In this document: positions 1-8,571 of the stretch, piece after piece
How positions within the stretch are numbered: the first letter of the stretch is position 1
Layout: each line of letters starts with the position of its first letter
Assembly: GCF_004792665.1 (NCBI RefSeq)
Contig: NZ_SRZX01000009.1
Coordinates: 34,631-98,630 of the forward strand
Reading direction: 5' to 3'
DNA: 64,000 bases
DNA from: Marinobacter orientalis
GTDB lineage: Bacteria > Pseudomonadota > Gammaproteobacteria > Pseudomonadales > Oleiphilaceae
Program-made: the position numbers and the translations under genes
Notes under the pieces: model-generated
Told to the model about the DNA's origin: nothing
The model's input: the letters and a program-made list of their open reading frames with translations, nothing else
Database searches by the model: none

Positions 1-743
1 GCCTGTTCCGCTCCGCCCATATCCTGAACATGAAAATGCCGTTCAGCAAAGACCAGATCAATGCTGCCCAGTGCGCGGCGGTTCGGGACAATAATCTGGA
101 CGAAGCCTACCTGCGCCCGATGGTGTTTCTGGGCTCCGAAGGCATGGGCCTGCGCGCCGACAACCTCAAGGTGCACGTGATGGTGGCGGCCTGGAGCTGG
201 CCGTCCTACATGTCGCCGGAAGCCAAGGAAATGGGTATCAAGGTTCGCACCTCGTCCTACACCCGCCACCACGTCAACATCACCATGTGCAAGGCCAAGG
301 CCAATGGCAATTACATCAACTCCATGCTGGCCCTGAACGAAGCCATCGCCAGTGGCGCCGAAGAAGCCCTGCTGCTGGATAACGAAGGCTATGTTGCAGA
401 AGGTTCCGGTGAGAACGTCTTCATCCTGCGCGATGGTGTGCTCCACACTCCGGAACTGACCTCTTGCCTGGAAGGGATCACCCGCCAGACCATCCTGGAC
501 TTTGCCAGTGAACTGAACATTCCGGTGAAAGAACGCCGCATCACCCGGGACGAAGTCTACATCGCCGATGAAGCCTTCTTTACCGGCACCGCCGCCGAAG
601 TGCTGCCCATCAGGGAGCTCGACGGCCGCGTTATCGGAGCTGGCAAGCGTGGCCCGCTGACAGAGAAGCTGCAGGGCATGTATTTCGACGCGGTGAAGGG
701 CAAGTCGGCGGAGCACAGCCACTGGTTGACACCGGTTCAGTAA
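1..743 (+). CDS. ilvE: Branched-chain amino acid aminotransferase, 3' part
   Basis: PLP-dependent transaminase (fold type IV) that performs the last step of Leu, Ile and Val synthesis with glutamate as amino donor; cytosolic. The gene enters from the left edge: the frame is open from base 3 and reads LFRSAHILNMKMPF before the first internal Met at 30, so the true start lies outside the window. The segment AKANGNYINSML carries the expected PLP lysine, and EGSGENVF and FFTGTAAEVLP match the conserved C-terminal blocks. In Pseudomonas-type genomes ilvE sits beside the LPS core genes, as here. The identification is firm; only the 5' end is missing. Confidence 0.95.
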   Translation, partial: LFRSAHILNMKMPFSKDQINAAQCAAVRDNNLDEAYLRPMVFLGSEGMGLRADNLKVHVMVAAWSWPSYMSPEAKEMGIKVRTSSYTRHHVNITMCKAKANGNYINSMLALNEAIASGAEEALLLDNEGYVAEGSGENVFILRDGVLHTPELTSCLEGITRQTILDFASELNIPVKERRITRDEVYIADEAFFTGTAAEVLPIRELDGRVIGAGKRGPLTEKLQGMYFDAVKGKSAEHSHWLTPVQ

Positions 744-761
744 AATCCCCATGAGGGACAG

Positions 762-944
762 CTACAAAATATGCGGCGTTTGGGCCATGGTGGTGGCCTG
801 AACGCCGAAAAATTGGGCAGGCTCGCGATCTTCACGCCCGGGCGCCTGATCCGGCAGGATCCCGGCTACACCACCTTTTCGGAGAATGCTCAGTAGCCGC
901 ACGATGCCTCGGTGGGCTATAAAGTACTGCCCAAATGCACACAA
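762..944 (-). pseudogene. Remnant of a lipid A late acyltransferase (LpxL/HtrB family)
   Basis: About 60 codons on the minus strand encode IVRLLSILRKGGVAGILPDQ, then an APGRED segment and FFGVQATTM. This matches an internal stretch of LpxL-type acyltransferases, including LMRLMGILKEGGVAGILPDQ in the intact gene at 15246-16151. The N-terminal half with the HxxxxE catalytic motif and the whole C-terminus are absent, so it cannot be an enzyme. It lies between ilvE and the first glycosyltransferase and fills most of that 297-bp gap. I infer a decayed paralogue left by rearrangement. The alternative, a real small protein, is unlikely because the similarity stops abruptly at both ends. Confidence 0.75.
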
Positions 945-1040
945 GTTGACTGATGAGTCGTAGCCACCCGGTTATCTGGTTATTTCTAACCCCCGTGGTA
1001 GAATTCCCCGGCTTTCAATGATTAGGACAGCGCGTCGACT

Positions 1041-1931
1041 ATGTGGAACCTGATACAACTGGCATTTTTCCGGTTTGCGGCAACTGGCTGGATACCTGCC
1101 AAGTGGTTCGAGACTGACTTGCCTTCCGAATCAGAGAGAGCGGCCAGAACTGGGCATCTCAAGCTGGAAGTGGTCAGCCATTGCTGGAAATATTCCCATT
1201 TTCTGGTCTACCAGCTGAGCTCTCTGGTGCTGTTTCCTCCCAGGAAACTCGACGTTACCATGACCGTCTACTACAGCCCGGAGGATACCAAAACCGGCGA
1301 ACTACTTGCGTTTTTCGAGCGTCAGGATGTGTCTGGTGTAACCTGGAACTGGGAACCAGTGCCGAAGCAGGAGCTGTTCCGCCGGGCCATCGGTCGGAAT
1401 CGTGCAGCTCTGGCAACACAGGCCGACTGGGTCTGGTTCACGGATTGCGATCTGATGTTCCGGGAAAGCTGCTTCGATGCACTGGCCGAGGCATTGCAGG
1501 GCCGGCGCGATGTGTTGCTGTTCCCGGAAGAGGAGCACACCACTGACTTGTTGGCAGAGAATAACCCCATGCTTCAGGCAGGCGCCAATGGGCTACAGGT
1601 ATTGGACATTGACACCACCTCCTTCACCACCCGTGAGATCAGCAAGGCCACCGGTCCTCTGCAAATTGCCCATGGCGATGTGTGCCGGGCCGCGGGCTAT
1701 TGTCGGAACATAGGCTTTTACCAGAAGCCGGTGGAGAGTTTTGCCAAATGCCACGAAGATCGTGCCTTTCGTTGGTTGCTACGCAGCCAGGGTGAGCCCC
1801 TCAGGGTGCCGGGCGTGTACCGGATTAGACATGTTGCCAAGGGGCGGTACAGCGGAAGTGAAGCCCGGAGCAGGCTGAGGACCTGGTTGCGAGTATGGCA
1901 GTCCCGCTGGCGGGATTGGCGGCAGAGTTAA
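1041..1931 (+). CDS. Putative glycosyltransferase (GT-A type)
   Basis: A 296-residue protein that probably transfers a sugar onto the LPS core or another surface glycan at the cytoplasmic side of the inner membrane. A GT-A signature is visible: WVWFTDCDLMF near residue 135 gives a DxD-type metal/nucleotide-sugar site, and CHEDRAFRWLL near 240 resembles the C-terminal E-D motif of family 2 enzymes. An N-terminal hydrophobic stretch (about 5-20) may help membrane association. The tail is rich in Arg and Trp. It is the first intact gene of the plus-strand glycan block. Donor and acceptor cannot be told. The start is the ATG that opens the longest frame; an AGGA lies about 14 bases upstream, so it is not well fixed. 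Confidence 0.7.
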   Translation: MWNLIQLAFFRFAATGWIPAKWFETDLPSESERAARTGHLKLEVVSHCWKYSHFLVYQLSSLVLFPPRKLDVTMTVYYSPEDTKTGELLAFFERQDVSGVTWNWEPVPKQELFRRAIGRNRAALATQADWVWFTDCDLMFRESCFDALAEALQGRRDVLLFPEEEHTTDLLAENNPMLQAGANGLQVLDIDTTSFTTREISKATGPLQIAHGDVCRAAGYCRNIGFYQKPVESFAKCHEDRAFRWLLRSQGEPLRVPGVYRIRHVAKGRYSGSEARSRLRTWLRVWQSRWRDWRQS

Positions 1932-2141
1932 AAGACTGGGTGACTTATCGTGTTTTAAGCATGTCATTTGGTTAATCCCCACGCTCTGGCTCCCATTGTC
2001 ACGAAGAGGCTGTCATTATTTGCCACAAATACGAGCTTGTTTTTCTCAAGACCGGCAAAAGAGCTGGGTCGTCGATAGAAATAGCTCTTGGCAAGGGCAG
2101 GTATCGGCGAGTGTCCGGCATAAAGAAGACAAGGGTTTTCC

Positions 2142-3047
2142 ATGAATGACAGGTTGCTGTTTTGTGTTTTTTCTTTCAATCGGGGAAAGTTCCTTGAGCA
2201 TTGTGTGACAACTATAGAAGAGTGCGTGCCAGATGCAGAAGTTGCAATTTTCGACGATGACAGCTTCGACGAATATACCTGCGATGTGCTGAAGACCTTG
2301 TCTGAGAAGCATACAGTACTGCAGCCGGGTAATCAGTCTACCCATAAACTTGGCGGATTATACGGCAACATGCAGTCTGCTCTTGAGTACGCAGCTGATC
2401 GCCGGCTGGTATGTTTTCTCCAGGACGACATGCAGGTGGTCCGACCCTTGGCCGGGGAGGAAATTGACGCCTTCGATCGTTGCTTTGATGATAATCCCCG
2501 GCTTGCTTTTCTTCATCCGTGTTTCCTGAAAGGAATCAATCGCAAAAGAGATGAGTCAACGCTGAGTTTCGATAGAGAGCTGGGCGCATACCGCAGGCAG
2601 GGAACGGATCAGAGTGCAGGACAATACTTTTCAGCGATCCTGATTGCTCGTCCCTCACGTCTGCTGGAGCAGAGTTGGGAGTTCGGTCGGTCAGAACCGG
2701 TCAATGATCGTCAGGCAAAACAGTATTTTGATCGTATCGGGCATTTGTTTGCGCCATTTGCCATGTGGTTGCCTGAAGTTCCCACCTATCGGGGCAAGCG
2801 CAAAACCCTTGCACTTCGCTTGGCCGAAAAGCATCGTGGATGCGGTTTCTTTCCCTATAGATTGCTGGACCAAAAGGAAGTCAAAAGCCTTCAGGAGCGT
2901 TCTCCGGATATGCTTCCTGTCGCCGAGGATTTCCTGGCCTGTACCAATGATCGGTTGGAAAAACCATGGGGTTATTACCCCATGCAAGGAAGTCGCTTTC
3001 TCAAAAAGCTGAACAGCCTTGAACTTGCATTAAGGAAACTCTTCTGA
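2142..3047 (+). CDS. Putative family 2 type glycosyltransferase
   Basis: A 301-residue GT-A protein. The N-terminus FCVFSFNRGKFLEHCVTTIE is the usual first beta-strand and helix of family 2 enzymes; AIFDDDSFDEYT near 35-45 replaces the common D-D-G-S loop, and LVCFLQDDMQVV near 90-100 is the DxD-like metal site. It is likely involved in surface polysaccharide or LPS outer-core synthesis. An AAGGG seven bases before the ATG supports the start. It follows a roughly 210-bp gap that looks AT-rich relative to the housekeeping genes, and it is 17 bp from the next gene, so the two are probably cotranscribed. Substrate unknown. Confidence 0.7.
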   Translation: MNDRLLFCVFSFNRGKFLEHCVTTIEECVPDAEVAIFDDDSFDEYTCDVLKTLSEKHTVLQPGNQSTHKLGGLYGNMQSALEYAADRRLVCFLQDDMQVVRPLAGEEIDAFDRCFDDNPRLAFLHPCFLKGINRKRDESTLSFDRELGAYRRQGTDQSAGQYFSAILIARPSRLLEQSWEFGRSEPVNDRQAKQYFDRIGHLFAPFAMWLPEVPTYRGKRKTLALRLAEKHRGCGFFPYRLLDQKEVKSLQERSPDMLPVAEDFLACTNDRLEKPWGYYPMQGSRFLKKLNSLELALRKLF

Positions 3048-3064
3048 AAACAGCAGGCTGAATC

Positions 3065-4315
3065 ATGAGTAACGCGTGCGCTTGCGGGCGTGGTCAGGAC
3101 AAGCGACCTGTCCATATTGTCATTATTGAACTCCATCATCACAGCGAGCTTATTCAGAACCTCATCAGAGTGCTTGATCTGGAGCGCTTTGAAATGTCGT
3201 TGATTACGGTGCCGGAAGTACTGGAAAAGGTTGATGTCGTCTGGGCTGACGAAGCCGATTGGCTTTCTGCGTTCTGCAAAGGGGAGGATGAGACTGTTGT
3301 CTCTTTTATTGAACGGATGAGGCCGGTTTTCGAGTCCGCAGACCTCCTTTACTTCAATACTGTCCGGCATTTCTGGGATGAGCTCTGCAATATTCCTTTC
3401 TCAGCTCCGGCCATTATCCGGATTCACAATGCCCACGCAGATCTTGCCCCAGCGAGCCATTTTGATCGACCACTTCTCAAATTCCCCGCGATTTTTTCAC
3501 ATGTGCTACGCAGGGTCTGGATCGCAGGCGAGTGGCGCCAAAGAACACGATTCTTCAGCCATATCTCCTATTTCATGTTTCCCAATCAGGCCATTACTGA
3601 CTATGTCTCTGAGCAGGGCTGGGTGAGTAAAGGCAGAATACTGCCGCCGGTAATGCCCTTCGGATTCCTTGGCGACAGGGACCATCCAGTGAAGAAGGCG
3701 CAGCGGGAGCGCGTGACCATTGCAATTACGGGGAAAGTCACGAACGCCAAGAAGGATTACCATTTGGTGTATCAGGCGTTAAAGCAGTGCATCAGTAAGC
3801 TGAAAGTTCCACTGCGACTGGTGTTGCTCGGTAAGGCTGCAGACAGGCAGGCAGCCCGGATTGTTGCTGATTTTAAGTCTCTGGAATCCGGGAAATTTTC
3901 ACTGGACTACAGTAATAACTACGTCAGTTCGGACGAATTTGACAAAAAGGTCTTCGACGTGGATTTTCTGCTGGCTCCAATCAAGGTCCAGACTCATTTC
4001 AGGAAATACAGAGAGGTGTACGGGAAGAGCAAAATGTCAGGGATTGAGAATGACATTCTGTTGTATCGGAAACCTTCGCTGGTTACTTCCGGCTACGTTA
4101 TTAGCGGGGACATCGATAAGGCCGTCGAGTATTTTGAGCCGACACCGGAATCTCTGGCAGAATCCCTCATAAGCTGGGTTAACCATGGGGAATATCAGAA
4201 CCTGGGGGCGGCCTTTAATGAAATGAATAATTACCGCCCGGAAATTGTAGCGGAAAGCTTCTATGGGTTGTGCGAGAAATTAATTCCGAGTGGCCCGGCC
4301 AAATCGAAGCATTAG
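3065..4315 (+). CDS. Probable glycosyltransferase, family unclear
   Basis: A 416-residue protein that I cannot place in a named family. Two alpha/beta halves are visible: an N-terminal half starting VHIVIIELHHHSELIQNLI and a C-terminal half with VTIAITGKVTNAKKDYHLVYQALK and LRLVLLGKAA, the strand-loop-helix pattern of the donor-binding domain of GT-B enzymes. A later LLAPIKVQTHFR stretch is followed by IENDILLYRKPSLVTSGYVI, which resembles the usual end of the donor domain, but the E-x7-E motif of family 4 is not obvious. It sits directly after the preceding glycosyltransferase and is the last plus-strand gene before the minus-strand FkbM/GT2 pair, so a role in the same glycan is inferred. 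Confidence 0.5.
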   Translation: MSNACACGRGQDKRPVHIVIIELHHHSELIQNLIRVLDLERFEMSLITVPEVLEKVDVVWADEADWLSAFCKGEDETVVSFIERMRPVFESADLLYFNTVRHFWDELCNIPFSAPAIIRIHNAHADLAPASHFDRPLLKFPAIFSHVLRRVWIAGEWRQRTRFFSHISYFMFPNQAITDYVSEQGWVSKGRILPPVMPFGFLGDRDHPVKKAQRERVTIAITGKVTNAKKDYHLVYQALKQCISKLKVPLRLVLLGKAADRQAARIVADFKSLESGKFSLDYSNNYVSSDEFDKKVFDVDFLLAPIKVQTHFRKYREVYGKSKMSGIENDILLYRKPSLVTSGYVISGDIDKAVEYFEPTPESLAESLISWVNHGEYQNLGAAFNEMNNYRPEIVAESFYGLCEKLIPSGPAKSKH

Positions 4316-4377
4316 CTCCTGTCCCGTTGGCAAAGGCTGTTCCTTTTAAACTAAACATCTGAACTTGTCGCTAATTG

Positions 4378-4620
4378 TTATAGGTGAGCTCGATTGGTAC
4401 CGGACCATCTCACAGAGAGCGATGGCTTTAGCACATTGATGAAGGCTGATGGCTCCTGTCCGCTTCTTGGGGCGGAGATCAGGTAGCCCTCTTTATGAGC
4501 CAAATGCCAGATGGGGTAATCGTTTTTCCTTGCATAACGGCCTACCCATATCTGCCGTGTTCTTTCTCTGGAACCTGGGAGATCAGCATGTGAGAAACTA
4601 ATCTTGAGCGCCTGGATCAA
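4378..4620 (-). CDS. Small hypothetical protein or remnant
   Basis: An 80-codon frame downstream of the FkbM gene, overlapping its last 23 bases. It reads RQIWVGRYARKNDYPIWHLA in the middle, a composition that looks protein-like, but I recognise no family and see no signal peptide or membrane segment. It may be the remnant of another glycan gene, since it occupies the convergent junction between the plus-strand and minus-strand blocks. Codon use is unremarkable. It may equally be non-coding. Confidence 0.25.
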   Translation of the reverse strand: MIQALKISFSHADLPGSRERTRQIWVGRYARKNDYPIWHLAHKEGYLISAPRSGQEPSAFINVLKPSLSVRWSGTNRAHL

Positions 4621-5467
4621 ACAGGAATATTGAATTCATTTTACCGCGCTGAATCAGAGCATAGCCGCGGGACCTTATCGTTTGAAAAAGGTCGGATTTC
4701 CACTGATGCTCTGAGTTCTCTATGATGAGAAGTCGGGGTAGCAGAGAATCGGGAGCTGAGTTAAGGAAAGGTGTAAGCGCAAGGTCTTCTGCGCCTTCTA
4801 TATCGATTTTCAGCGCGTCAATTTCATTTATTTCAAGTTCTGATAGTACAGGCAATAGCGGCCTGCACTTGATTGTTATTCCTTGCTTATTATCGCTTGT
4901 GTCCGATTCCGACTCTACGTTTCTGATACTGCTTTTACCCAGATTATTCGCATCGTGTTGAAGGAAGAAGCTCGTTTCTTCGTCTGCTATGCCATGATTC
5001 AGCACTAAAATATTATTCTTCGCGAACTGAGAGTTCGCTTGAATGTTGAACCGTAAACGCGCCAACGTGGCCGGGTTGGGTTCAAAAGCAATAATCCTTC
5101 CTTTGTGAGATCCCATCGCGGCGACGGCAGTGAGAGTATAGATCCCTATGTTTGCTCCTATGTCGACGAAAGTCCCTCCTTCGTTGAGGGCCTGGCTAAG
5201 CATTTCTCTTTCAGCGCGATCATAACGCCACGGCGTGAAAACAAATTTTTTTTCTGAGTAGTTATCGGTAAACTGGCACCGCAAATTGATACCCTCTACC
5301 TCTATGTCGACAGGAAGAAGGGATTTCTGTTTTACGATCATTTTGCGAATGAGCGGCGCTACCGTTCGACTTATTATTCCCCCATTATTGTCGTGACACA
5401 GAGCGATGAGTGACTGCCAGAATGCGGGCGGTTTCCTGTTGCCAAACGGTGTTACGGGTTGCGTCAT
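4598..5467 (-). CDS. FkbM family SAM-dependent methyltransferase
   Basis: A 289-residue FkbM-type methyltransferase that probably O-methylates a sugar of the surface glycan. The SAM-binding motif I is clear in TFVDIGANIGIYTLTAVAAM (about 95-115), followed by GRIIAFEPNPATLARLRFNI (motif II with acidic residue and the family-typical FEPNP), and IDALKIDIEGAEDLAL near 215-230, the conserved D-I-E-G-A-E block. The ATG overlaps the stop of the upstream glycosyltransferase by four bases, so the two are translationally coupled. FkbM genes are frequent in variable LPS and capsule loci; the acceptor here cannot be predicted. Confidence 0.88.
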   Translation of the reverse strand: MTQPVTPFGNRKPPAFWQSLIALCHDNNGGIISRTVAPLIRKMIVKQKSLLPVDIEVEGINLRCQFTDNYSEKKFVFTPWRYDRAEREMLSQALNEGGTFVDIGANIGIYTLTAVAAMGSHKGRIIAFEPNPATLARLRFNIQANSQFAKNNILVLNHGIADEETSFFLQHDANNLGKSSIRNVESESDTSDNKQGITIKCRPLLPVLSELEINEIDALKIDIEGAEDLALTPFLNSAPDSLLPRLLIIENSEHQWKSDLFQTIRSRGYALIQRGKMNSIFLFDPGAQD

Positions 5468-6312
5468 AATGTTGCTTCCCGGTTTGGCTCCGCCTCAGAG
5501 GTCAGTTGCTCGATACCATGCTCGGTTCGTGTTATCCGCTGCTTCCTGGAGTTCACTCGCAATGCCTTGTTCGCAGCAACCAAATCCGGATCCTTGTACC
5601 CGCGTTTATGATCGAGGTGAATCACGATTGCGTTGTAGCGCACGTGCTTGGGCTTTACCCCTGAGTTCATGAGTCGCACCCCGAACTCTCTGTCCAGACC
5701 ACCCCAGGGCATGCGCTCATCGAAACCGTTCACGGCGATAATGTCCTTCAGCCACGCTGACCCGTTCGACCCTTTGAAGTTACAGGCGGTTGGCGTTAGC
5801 GTATTGAAAACGCGCGCCCTGAGAGGCGTCGCTGTCAGTTTGCTGTTCTTATAGCTTGACTTGAGACCATGGGCCTTCAGCCATTTCAGGTCGAAGCAGC
5901 GGCCGCTGACGATGTCGTCTTTGGTGATGGCCTTGCTGGTGCTCATGGGGAGCTTGTGATATCCGCCAGAGAGGTAGCGGCCGGGTTCGGCTTCCCTGGC
6001 ATGCACCTCAAGGAAGTCTGGGCGGGGTATGCAGTCGCCATCCGTGAATACTACGTAGTCGGACTCTACTTCGAGAATGGACTTGTTCAGGATCCGGCAT
6101 TTGCGGAAACCTTTGTCTTCCTGCCAGATATGCTTGATTGCCATCCCGGTTTCCTCGCGAATACGATCAATAACCTCGCGGGTGTCTTCCGTTGACCCAT
6201 CATCACCGATTATGAGCTCGAAGTCCTTGTGGGTCTGAGCGCTGTATCCCCAAAGGACTTTCTCGAGCCATTCCGGTGAGTTGTATGTGGTCATGATGAC
6301 GGAAAGTTTCAT
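5464..6312 (-). CDS. Family 2 glycosyltransferase
   Basis: A 282-residue GT-A glycosyltransferase. MKLSVIMTTYNSPEWLEKVL opens the fold, LIIGDDGSTEDTREVID is the nucleotide-sugar DDGS loop, and YVVFTDGDCIPRPDFLEVH carries the DxD metal site. The C-terminal part with FKGSNGSAW and NGFDERMPWGGLDREFGVRL matches the galactosyltransferase-like (family 7 C-terminal) module often attached to such enzymes. AAAGGA sits eight bases before the ATG, fixing the start. It is the first gene of a two-gene unit with the FkbM methyltransferase. Likely role: outer core or O-glycan chain building. Confidence 0.85.
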   Translation of the reverse strand: MKLSVIMTTYNSPEWLEKVLWGYSAQTHKDFELIIGDDGSTEDTREVIDRIREETGMAIKHIWQEDKGFRKCRILNKSILEVESDYVVFTDGDCIPRPDFLEVHAREAEPGRYLSGGYHKLPMSTSKAITKDDIVSGRCFDLKWLKAHGLKSSYKNSKLTATPLRARVFNTLTPTACNFKGSNGSAWLKDIIAVNGFDERMPWGGLDREFGVRLMNSGVKPKHVRYNAIVIHLDHKRGYKDPDLVAANKALRVNSRKQRITRTEHGIEQLTSEAEPNREATL

Positions 6313-6441
6313 GTGAGCAATCCTTTATAAATTTGATGAACCGGGCCAATGCCCCTAATCCACTTGGCTATTCGAATAGCTCGAAATCTCTCCGAAAGTG
6401 AAAGGAAGCATTGCCGGTTTCGGACCAATTTTTGTAAAAAA

Positions 6442-8295
6442 TTATTCATAGAATCTGGACAACTCCCGCAAGACCTCTGCTGATATAGTCGGGCTCAGGC
6501 TATAGTCCGGTACCGCCTTCATTTTATCATTCAATGCTTCAACCGAGCCTGAAGCATAGGTTACCAGCTTCAGGTCATTTAATAGCAGGGCAGAGTCCAT
6601 GTAGCTGTGGGCAATGCTCCAACGATGATCGCTGGGCCTGAACATGCTGTTTCCGGTCGCATAGGCGTCAGTCGGGGTGTCCCCACAATTAAGCGCTTCG
6701 GACATCAGGGTTGGCGCGATGTCGAAGTTTTCAGTTCTATACCCAATCCTGCCGGCTGCTCGACCGGGCCAGTGTACCACCATAGGCACTCTGAGCTGAT
6801 ACTCCCCGAAGTTGCTTCCATGTCCCCAGTAATTCATTCCGTACTCGTTGAATTCCTGCCCGTGATCCCCGGTGATCATCACAATGGTGCTGTTCAGCAG
6901 TCCGCGGGCCTGCAGATCATCCAGAACCTTGTCTACCTGGTTGTCGACAAAGTGCAGTGTCGACTTATAGTTGTTTTTAATCAGCTCCGGATCGAAATCC
7001 TCGTCGAGTTCCAGTTTATTGACTGACTCCCAGTAGGGCTGGAACTTGGAAGGATAATCATCCGGCACCCGGTGGCCGTGAGGGGTATCGTAGAACAGAA
7101 ATCCGAAAAACGGCTGCTGCGGATCGAGCTCAGACCGAGTAAATGAAAGCCAGTCCTCGGTAATCCGGATATCCCTGTCCCATGCCTGTTCCCCGGGGGT
7201 TTCCAGCCGCAGGTCGGGAATTGAGGCGAAGGCGTTCTGGTCAAAGGCCGGACTCACCAGGGTAGCTGAGCCGAGCACCTTGGTCTGGTAGCCAAGTTGC
7301 TGCATCCGGCTGATCGTTACAGGCGGTTTCTTGGCGGCGGTAAACGCATCCCAGTAACTGGCCGGCAGAGAGTAGAGCAGGGTGAACACACCAGGTTTGG
7401 TGGCGTTGCCGTTGCTGTAGTGATTCTCGAAAATCAGGTTGGTTTCAGCAAATTCATAAATGTTGGGCATCCAGCGAGGATCCAGCATGTCCCAGCGGGC
7501 ACCGTCGATGACGATCATCAGCACGTTAAGCATGCGCTCGGGCTCAGAGCACTTGAGTGGCTGTGTCGGGTAGTCCAGCTGGCTGCCCCGATCAACATCG
7601 CCCAGGGCCCGGGCAGACTGGTTTTCCCGGACTTTCTGGGGATCTACCAGACCATATTTGCTCATGACTCGCTTGGCGGTAGCTGCATGGTAAAGGGGAA
7701 TGTGCCGGGTGATACCGGTGATGCGAGTGTCGTAATTGGCATCCGCCCAGGCATGCCAGCCGTGTGCGCTGAGCTGCAGGCCGAATATCAGCGCGAAGCC
7801 CGCGCCCAGCCAGCGTGCCCTTGGTCGCCTGCGCCACAGTACTCTGGCGATAACGCTCTCAATCACAACGATTCCGATAAAAATACCGATGGCTGACGCC
7901 CAGAGCTGCCAGGAAAAGGAAAAAATCTCCGTTCCGCCTCCCAGGGCGAGCTCCAGCACGAAGGCTGAAAGGTGAAACCGGTACAGCGAATAAACTACCG
8001 TGTCTATGGCGAGGAATGCGATACCGATACCGGCATAGATGACAGCCAGCGTAAAAAGTGCCCGTGTGGCAGGGAGTAGTAAGGCCAGAGCCAGCAACGG
8101 CAAGCCGCCCAGCCAGGCAAGCAGGGTAAACTGCCCCGGGTACAGTATTGCAACGTAAGCAGCGGTTTCGATATCCGGAATGCTCATCCATGACACATAT
8201 CGGAGCCCGACCAGCATGGCGAAGAGCCCATTGGCAAAGATAAACCAGGATATCCAGGCTGTTCTGTGCCGAAGGTTAAGGTAACTGTGATTCAT
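6442..8295 (-). CDS. LapC/YejM/PbgA-like inner membrane sulfatase-family protein
   Basis: A 617-residue protein with about five membrane segments in the first 175 residues and a periplasmic alkaline-phosphatase-superfamily domain. The layout and blocks such as NHYSNGNATKPGVFTLLYSL and VPMVVHWPG match the E. coli family PbgA/YejM/LapC, which senses periplasmic LPS and tunes LpxC degradation through LapB. The metal-ligand positions of active family members are retained here: Asp264 in VIDG, Thr299 in NATKPG, Asp477-His478 in GDHG, and His492. An enzymatic role (phosphoethanolamine or related transfer) therefore stays possible. It is a single gene with intergenic space on both sides. LPS homeostasis fits the neighbourhood; lapC orthology is inferred. 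Confidence 0.8.
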   Translation of the reverse strand: MNHSYLNLRHRTAWISWFIFANGLFAMLVGLRYVSWMSIPDIETAAYVAILYPGQFTLLAWLGGLPLLALALLLPATRALFTLAVIYAGIGIAFLAIDTVVYSLYRFHLSAFVLELALGGGTEIFSFSWQLWASAIGIFIGIVVIESVIARVLWRRRPRARWLGAGFALIFGLQLSAHGWHAWADANYDTRITGITRHIPLYHAATAKRVMSKYGLVDPQKVRENQSARALGDVDRGSQLDYPTQPLKCSEPERMLNVLMIVIDGARWDMLDPRWMPNIYEFAETNLIFENHYSNGNATKPGVFTLLYSLPASYWDAFTAAKKPPVTISRMQQLGYQTKVLGSATLVSPAFDQNAFASIPDLRLETPGEQAWDRDIRITEDWLSFTRSELDPQQPFFGFLFYDTPHGHRVPDDYPSKFQPYWESVNKLELDEDFDPELIKNNYKSTLHFVDNQVDKVLDDLQARGLLNSTIVMITGDHGQEFNEYGMNYWGHGSNFGEYQLRVPMVVHWPGRAAGRIGYRTENFDIAPTLMSEALNCGDTPTDAYATGNSMFRPSDHRWSIAHSYMDSALLLNDLKLVTYASGSVEALNDKMKAVPDYSLSPTISAEVLRELSRFYE

Positions 8296-8444
8296 TTCTT
8301 AAATTCCGGTGAAGGGCGTATCTGTTCGGTTACCGGGACAGCGGGCGAAGGCCTGAGCCGGCGCCACCATCCATAATGACGGAATGACTCATGCGTACAC
8401 TCCGGGCTTGAGTTGGAAAAAGCTGTGGAAAAACATAATAGTCA

Positions 8445-8456
8445 ATCATTAATGAT
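8445..8456. promoter_or_regulatory. 12-bp perfect palindrome in a divergent promoter region
   Basis: ATCATTAATGAT reads identically on both strands and lies in the AT-rich gap between the divergent LapC-like gene (start 8295) and the DUF6165 gene (start 8572). It could be an operator or part of a promoter; no other copy was noticed and no regulator is implied. Confidence 0.25.
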
Positions 8457-8571
8457 ATCATACGGCAGTCATCACATTGTTCAGGCCAAACCGCAACGCC
8501 CACTTTCTATAGCTGATAGCGGTTAACGGCTGACCCTCATATTCCATTAACAAGACCTGCAGGAAGAGCAA

